Assembly (NCBI GenBank): GCA_037127315.1
Contig: JBBBDQ010001028.1
Span: 310,001 to 374,000 of the forward strand
DNA: 64,000 nt
From: Ascarosepion bandense
Taxonomy: Eukaryota; Mollusca; Cephalopoda; Sepiida; Sepiidae
Direction: 5' to 3'
The translations under genes were made by a program, and so were the position numbers. This document shows, one piece after another, positions 57,481 through 64,000 of this stretch (its first letter is position 1; every line of letters begins with the position of its first letter). The notes beneath the pieces were generated by a model. That model saw only the letters and a program-made list of their open reading frames with translations, had not been told where the DNA came from and searched no databases.

Positions 57481-60400
57481 GAATCTAAAACCCTTTGGGG
57501 AAAGATAGACCTTAAGAAAAAAATCTTAAACATTCTAAGTAATTCTTGATGTGTTGTGTTTTTTTTTTTTCTTAAAGAGTTGTTATAGTTGATAAATGAT
57601 TAAACATTTATGTTTATCAATGTTTTGTTTCAAAATTAATTCATGCTAAGTCATACCACTAATTATCTATTTTACATATTTATACAGTATTTTCTCTTGA
57701 CCTCAGCAGAGGAAACATCCAGTTTTTTTTTTTTTCTAAACAAGGAGAGCAAAGATTTTCATACATGCTTTTAAATTGGAAAATGAAAAGTAGATGTGCT
57801 TAGATCTTTAGACTTTTAAAGGACAACTTTTCTTCAACTATTTTTCTTCATTAAAAAGAAATTATCTATATTTACCTCCTATTTTCAACAATAAAAGTAA
57901 AAGAAATTAATATCTTAGTCATAATTTTGTATTTTTGAAGTAAGTAAATTTTAGTATTTTAAAGAAAATTGTTTTAATTTTATTTTAAATATATATTATT
58001 AAACAAAAATAAACTACCAAGTGGTTAAATCCATTTGTGAGTGGTTATAAGGCATACAAACTTATTTTTGTTTTGGTAACTGTCAAGTAGAGGTATTTTT
58101 TTTATTTAAAATAAAATAAAACTTTCTATTTCAATGCTGAAAAAAATCCATAGTACGATGTGTATATAATACAATATTTCACTTCAGAAAGTACTCAAGA
58201 TTTTCTTTATCAAAATAAAAAAAATTTAAATTCTAACAACTTTTAGAAAATCTTATAAATTTTTAATGTTTGTACTTAGGTGCATATAATTTCACTTTTT
58301 GTTTTTCTTTAAAATCAGATATTTTGTAAATGCATTATTTTGAATTGTTTAAAGTTCACACAAAAGAAAAACAGAACAATTTACCAGTTATGCCAGATTT
58401 TATTTTCTCAGTAATAAAAAGTACACAAATCAACATTCCATTAAAAAAAATAAATGACAATTCAGAGAATTTCTGAAAACTTGTAACCCACCGCCCCACC
58501 GGAAAAATAAAAATGTTTATTACTTTTTGGGCACTCTGACATTCACCAGGATGTCCAGGTGCAAGAAGAATTAAGACATAGGTTTTTTGCTTTTTCCATT
58601 TTTATCAGGTCTTTTTTAAAAAAAACGGGTGGGGGCGGGGGGAGTTATTTTTTTCATTGAGTAAAGATTAATATTAATTTGTTGTGTATCAGATTTTACA
58701 AGTGCTAAATTTTACCCTGTAATATAAAAAGAATTTCTAAATTTGAACCCCCCTCCCCATGATTGAATATATTCTGCCTAATAATTTTACTTTCAAGATT
58801 TGCTATCAGAAAATATTCACTTTGGCTTTAAAATCAGCCAAGACATTGAGGCTGATTTCAAAAGCACAGAAAAAAAAAATCAAGTAGTTTTGAAATTCAT
58901 CAATGGTTTAGGTTAAATGTTATGACAAAATACCAACATTTTGTATTTTTTTTCTTGTAACAAATTTTTTGCTTGGTCATTCGTTATTCTTAAGTGTGTT
59001 GATATAGAAAAAAAAAATGATGATGATAGAAACGTTTATTATTTTTATGGTTTGATAGGTTGGGGGTGATACACTGGCAGTGAGAGAAAATGGTAGGGAT
59101 GTTTCTCTGCTCGAAAAATACCAAAATATTACATTTGTTTTTGTTCATAATACAACCAAACATGCATCATTTAAAAATATAAAAATTACTAAATACTTTA
59201 AAAAAAATATGAATTTTTAATTAAACCTTCAAGAAGAAGCATTTTGAACATCTATTTGTCTTATTTCAATCCCAAAGTTACAATTCTTTGAAGAATGATA
59301 AGACAAGTAGAAACAACAAATAGCTGCAACAAAGAGGATTGAGACTCAAATTATAACTTGACAAGCTAATTACTTTTATTATAATGCAATATGTCATATA
59401 CTATTGAATAAAAACCTCCAAGAAAAACCTGGATGATATTCAGAATATTTAGTAGTAATATTTTCCACTTAAGGAAAACCACCTGTATCAATATTAAAAA
59501 ATAAGAAAAACACTTAATACTGTTAAAAATCTATTCTTTTGTACATTCCTGAAACCCTACAAAATCTAAGTTATATTCACTAATAAAGATTAAGGAAGTG
59601 AGAAGAAAAATATTAAAGATGATATCTAAAACTAATAACTGATTGCATTTCAACTTGTAAATGTGAGGTAAATTTGTGGCATCAATCGTTCTCAACTTTG
59701 TTTTTTTAAGAATTTGCTTTCACCACTGAAAGAATCAATAATATAAACATGTTGATTGAAGATGAAAACTGAAAAGAGAAAAAAAAACATACAGATTTGG
59801 CCCCATCTCTTCTCAGGACAACAAAAGAGTTATTGTTAGACATAAAGAGTTTACTTCATATCTGCCCATTTGCCCCAGTTTTATTTTGTAATATCATTCT
59901 AACAATTACATTGGGAATCTTCAAATTCAAAAGTGAAAAAATTAAAAACCAACAACTTAGTTTATGCAAAATACAGTCAGAGTGTTGAATGAAAACTTTC
60001 TAAAAGAAGCCTACAGATATGTGGACTTCGAACCAAAAGGGATGGCATTCACAATATTTCAGATAAGATGTTATAAACAAAAAGAAATTAAACATGGGTG
60101 GTTGTGGGTATCCCATTATTCAGTCCATTCATTTTATGTTTTTTTTACAGAAAGACGTCAAAATACATGTTTTGGTCTTAGCAATGTTGGCAAAAATGAA
60201 TGCACAGTTCCAGGCTTGAACAATGGGAAGCACCTATTAAGCTACTCTTCAAAACTCAAATTATTGTTTTAAGACTGCATATCCTTTAAACACTTTGGGA
60301 ATCATCCCAACAATGTGAGGGCATTTATAAATACAAAGGTGAGAAAGTCAGCAGTCGAGTGTACAGGTTTTGTAGCAAAAGGATTAGAGAATATTTTTTT

Positions 60401-63204
60401 TATTTACTAAGTCATTGTTTCAATCAAAAACTGTCCATAGAAAAAGGCAGCATGAATATCTTACAAGCAGCAAAATGATTGTATCAAATATCTCTTGACA
60501 TGGATAAAATGAGCAATTTTGTTTGAAGTGGACAATTCATGATACATGTTTTTATAACATGAATGATGACCATTCCTAGTGCAATTCCTGGGCATTTTAT
60601 ATTTGTTATGAATTAAAATGCACAATTTTTGTTCAGTTCATCAGTTAAATACTTGTAAATAAAAAGACTAGATTTTCATTGCAGGATATGTACTATACAA
60701 CTGAACAAGGAAGATAATTTGGTAAATTATTTTTATAAATTTTTAAAAATACTAAATATACAGAACAGCTTTCTTGATATAAAACAAACTTCACTATAGG
60801 TAAATAATATTGTACAATAAAAAAAATTAGATTGTTTAATACTGACTCAATGTGGTAAAATATCACTGTTAAATACACTAAAACAGATATTGCACAGAAA
60901 TATTGATGGTTTAGTAAGCGCTCATTAAAACTCCAAAATGTTTTTATTACTGCATAAGATTCAAATGTTTCGAATGGTTAAGTTTATGCAGAGGAAAATG
61001 AACTTTGAATAGAAAATGACTTGACAAAGGCACAGTTTATTGAATGTCTAGAAAGTGACAGTTATAATGATCAGTTCCTGCCTGATAAGTTTTGAGAAAC
61101 TTATCAGCCAGGAATCTTGTATGAATACTGTTTTTTCTTTTTTAAGAAATAAAAATAAAGCTAGGAATAAATATTTAAAAAAAAAAAAACGAAAAAAAAA
61201 CAGGATGAATAATTTTTAATAAAGCAGATGATGGGTAAACATTTTAGTACTTCCACATAAATCACAGTGTATCTGTCCATTTTTCAACCTGAGCGAATCA
61301 TAAACAACCAGAAGTAAGTAACAGGTTTTAACTGCTGTATTTACATGTGATTAAAAATTAAATAACTTATTTAAAGTTAAATATTGAACAAACTGAAAAC
61401 TTTAAAATACAATTCTTTATTAAAGGTTTAATTTCACTTTTCTTCACATATCTAATTAAACCCTAATTAAATTAAAACTTAAGTGGGGCATGGAATATTG
61501 CTCATGTCCGTTCTTTTTTTTTTTTCTAGCAACACGCAACTGTGGCGTATTTGAAATAGTTTGGGTTCCCCAATGTCTTAAGAGTGACTTTATATGAAGG
61601 TACCATAAAGAATGGTAATTTTAAAAGAAAATAAAAATTGTGCGCAAAATAAATGTAAACAAACTATGAAGATCAGTTGCATATACAAAGATTATGCTGA
61701 TTTAAGGTGTCAAATAAAAATAAAATAATATTATCTTTAAATTCTTATATTTTTTTTACATAAGATGCTGAGGGCAAAAGCCCTCTGCAGGATCTAGCCT
61801 AAAGGGCAGATTCTATGCTAGTAAATTATAAATGAATTAATACTGATCGGTTTTTGTGTTTTATCAACCCAAAATAGAAACTATTGGAACCAATCTAAAA
61901 TAAAACGAACATCATTTACAGGTTGGCCAAAAAAACAATAGATCTGATATTCCAAAAGAAAAATTGCAATACAATATGGCAGACTTGTTGAATAAATAAT
62001 GATAATGTACATCACTAAATGTTGCATGTGATGTGAAACTATACATACAATGATCAAAACCTTTACATATATAATTTGAAGGCATATTTTAAGTACAAGG
62101 TTTACACCAAAAGTAATACAACATGTCAAAGGCAATATGGAATCTGACCTTCCTGCTAATAACCTAGCATTTATTTACTTTTTGGTTACAGGTAGCAGTC
62201 TGTCAAATAGTACCTTACATGAAAGTGCGTACAAAACTGGTATATTTTCATATGGAAAAATTGTACCCATTGTCATTCATCAATGCTTGTTGAACATTTA
62301 CAAGGCACCTTGGTGTGGTTAACAAAGCTAAGCTGTTTCACCATTACTACTGAGTCATAAGTTTGATTCTCACTAGGTGCACCATACAAAATTTGACATT
62401 AAATAATCCAACAAGAACTGATATAAAATCAACCAAACTAACATTTACAGAGAGCAAACAGTAGATATGAGCACAGTAAAGCAGTGGAATAATGCAACAG
62501 CAATGTGTGAAGAAGTAGGTCACTTCCACCAGTGCAGATTTTTACAAGTCATCAGTGACAAAAATGCAAAGTCAGTAATGGTGACTATGTGAAAAAGTAA
62601 GGTTTTACAGATGAAAACTTGTTTGATCAAATGCTGTTGTTCTCCATATATCGTTGTACTTAGAAATAATAGGAACCAGTATTTTGAGCATTCCATTTAT
62701 TTTAAGACATGATACATATTTTTTTGTCTGCACCTATAAAAATTGAGAGATAAAATTTTGGTGTAAATTTTTAATATTCCAACAAAACTTAATATGTGCA
62801 CACAATTTTTTTTTAAAGCTACCATTTTTTATATTTATAAAGAAAAAACTATTTTATACAAGACATTTGATCATGGTAGATGAAAACCATCTACATATTT
62901 TTCTACATGCCTTTCACTCAGATTACCAAAAATAAAAATCTAAAAAGTAAAACTACCAACATAAAAAAGAACTAATAGAAAATACACAACTCTCACACAC
63001 CACTAGATTTACTTACTTTCATCTCCATCTATTTGCTATCATAGACAATGGTGGCTGACAGAATTATGACTTAACTAATTAGTCTCAATTGAGAGTCATG
63101 TTCAGAATCCAATTAGTGGGAAATAGGTTGCTTTCTTGGTTTAAGAACAAATGAAAATATTGTATAAAGTAAAAGGAAATAGAAAATGAGCAGAATTTCT
63201 TGTT

Positions 63205-63259
<55 letters not shown>

Positions 63260-63660
63260 CCAAAAGAAATAATTTGTTATGAAATGTTATTGTTTAACAT
63301 TTTACAAAAATTTTGACAGTATAGTTATTTATCCCAAAAACAATAACTCATAAGCAAAATTTGTGAATGTAATTTTTGTTTTTCTACTCTTATTAAAATT
63401 TCCCAATTTTCAAAAACGTTTTTCTTTTTGTGTAATTTGAAACCCAAAGGAAATTTAAGATAGTTTATTTCTACAGAAGACAGGGGCAGATGAAAATAAA
63501 TATTTCTTTTGCTTTATAAGAAAAAAATCAATTGAACCTTGAAATAATAATTAAAAAAAATTTCCAGCTGTATATGCATAGTAGACGCATAGAAAATTTT
63601 CAATTTCTACCTGGTTTTCATTTTTGGAGTCTCAGTTTTTGTCATTTGATTAATTAGTTT
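57481..63660. other. AT-rich region between the SLC6 stop and the candidate minus-strand gene
   Basis: No coding exon or element was recognised. It may include long 3' UTRs of two converging genes: poly(A)-type signals occur on both strands (for example AATAAA near 58120-58130 on plus, and TTTATT at 58399-58404, which reads AATAAA on minus). It also holds poly(A)/poly(T) runs and G-runs (58627-58640) and a microsatellite at 63203-63255. Confidence 0.5.
63203..63255. repeat. (GT)n(AT)n microsatellite
   Basis: About eight GT units followed by about eighteen TA units. Confidence 0.95.
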
Positions 63661-63714
63661 TTACATATCATGATCAGCAACACTTTGTTTTAGATATTCC
63701 TGGTAGAGATTTTG
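63661..63714 (-). CDS. Candidate terminal coding exon of a convergent gene
   Basis: On the minus strand a good acceptor (pyrimidine-rich, TTTGTCTTGCAG) precedes CAA AAT CTC TAC..., which encodes QNLYQEYLKQSVADHDM and stops at TAA (63663-63661). It joins in phase 0 to the candidate exon at 63974-64000 across a 259-bp intron. I do not recognise the protein. The other two joined frames are also open for a short distance, so the reading frame is not certain. Confidence 0.4.
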   Translation of the reverse strand, partial: QNLYQEYLKQSVADHDM

Positions 63715-63973
63715 CTGCAAGACAAAATGAAAACATTAAAAAGACTTTTTGAAAACACCATCAAATCATTTCACTGATTCAGCTTATGTTAAATTTAGGA
63801 AGAAAAAAGTATTTCATTCAGAAAATACAATCATCCAGAGATTAAAATCCATGGTTTTTTTGAAAGAGAATAAAAAGTAAACTTTCAAAATTAATCAAAA
63901 AGATTTCAAATACTTGTGAAGATAAGCTTATTTCTCTTGAAATTAACATTTTTACTTGAGTCCAAGCACCTAC

Positions 63974-64000
63974 CATTGGCATTGATAGAGAAAAGGCCAA
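63974..64000 (-). CDS. Candidate partial exon of the same convergent gene (cut by window edge)
   Basis: The minus strand reads TTG GCC TTT TCT CTA TCA ATG CCA ATG, followed by the donor GTAGGTGC. It gives LAFSLSMPM in the frame that joins the exon at 63661-63714. Only 27 nt are visible. Confidence 0.35.

Overview
The window reads as AT-rich animal DNA. It has large introns, dense transposon relics, tRNA-derived SINE-like repeats, many microsatellites and two large tandem arrays. The repeat mix (jockey-superclade LINE, another LINE family, mariner, hAT, gypsy, Penelope-like, Helitron, SINEs) and one coding gene cut into small exons over more than 50 kb point to a metazoan. A mollusc, most likely a cephalopod such as an octopus, is my inference and is not proven by the sequence.

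The only confident host gene is on the + strand. Nine exons (5006-57255) encode the C-terminal 364 residues, TM5 to TM12 plus the tail, of a sodium-coupled SLC6 neurotransmitter/amino-acid transporter. The exons for TM1-TM4 must lie before base 1. Every junction has AG/GT signals and compatible phase, and the spliced frame is open to a TAG at 57253-57255. Several substrate- and chloride-site residues differ from the family consensus. A second gene may end on the minus strand at the right edge (63661-63714 and 63974-64000), converging on SLC6. That call is tentative.

The rest is intronic or intergenic. Left introns (5.1-15.3 kb) hold a LINE C-terminal fragment, a 3 kb LINE with endonuclease and reverse transcriptase, a full-length dead mariner with TIRs and TA, short elements that share the LINE's 3' tail, and a foldback. 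The 15.7-32.0 kb intron holds a gypsy integrase relic, a dispersed AT-rich repeat, a hAT deletion derivative with an 8-bp target duplication, and a 7.6 kb satellite of 33-bp units (23.4-31.06 kb). The 32.2-44.3 kb intron holds a degenerate gypsy pol, a 2.6 kb TATATGTATATCA-type array, two SINE pieces and a Helitron relic. The 44.4-53.0 kb intron holds two Penelope-like GIY-YIG relics, a repeat with a tRNA-like head and a hammerhead-like box, hairpins, and a LINE relic carrying a perfect 57-bp inverted repeat. A further reverse-transcriptase relic and an inverted pair of the hammerhead-like repeat lie in the last intron.

There is no operon-like organisation. The transporter is a single transcription unit whose introns have accumulated mobile elements. 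The most unusual items are the hammerhead-like box with paired substitutions in its stem, the short-element/LINE shared tail, the centre-homogenised satellite, and the altered ion and gate residues of the transporter.
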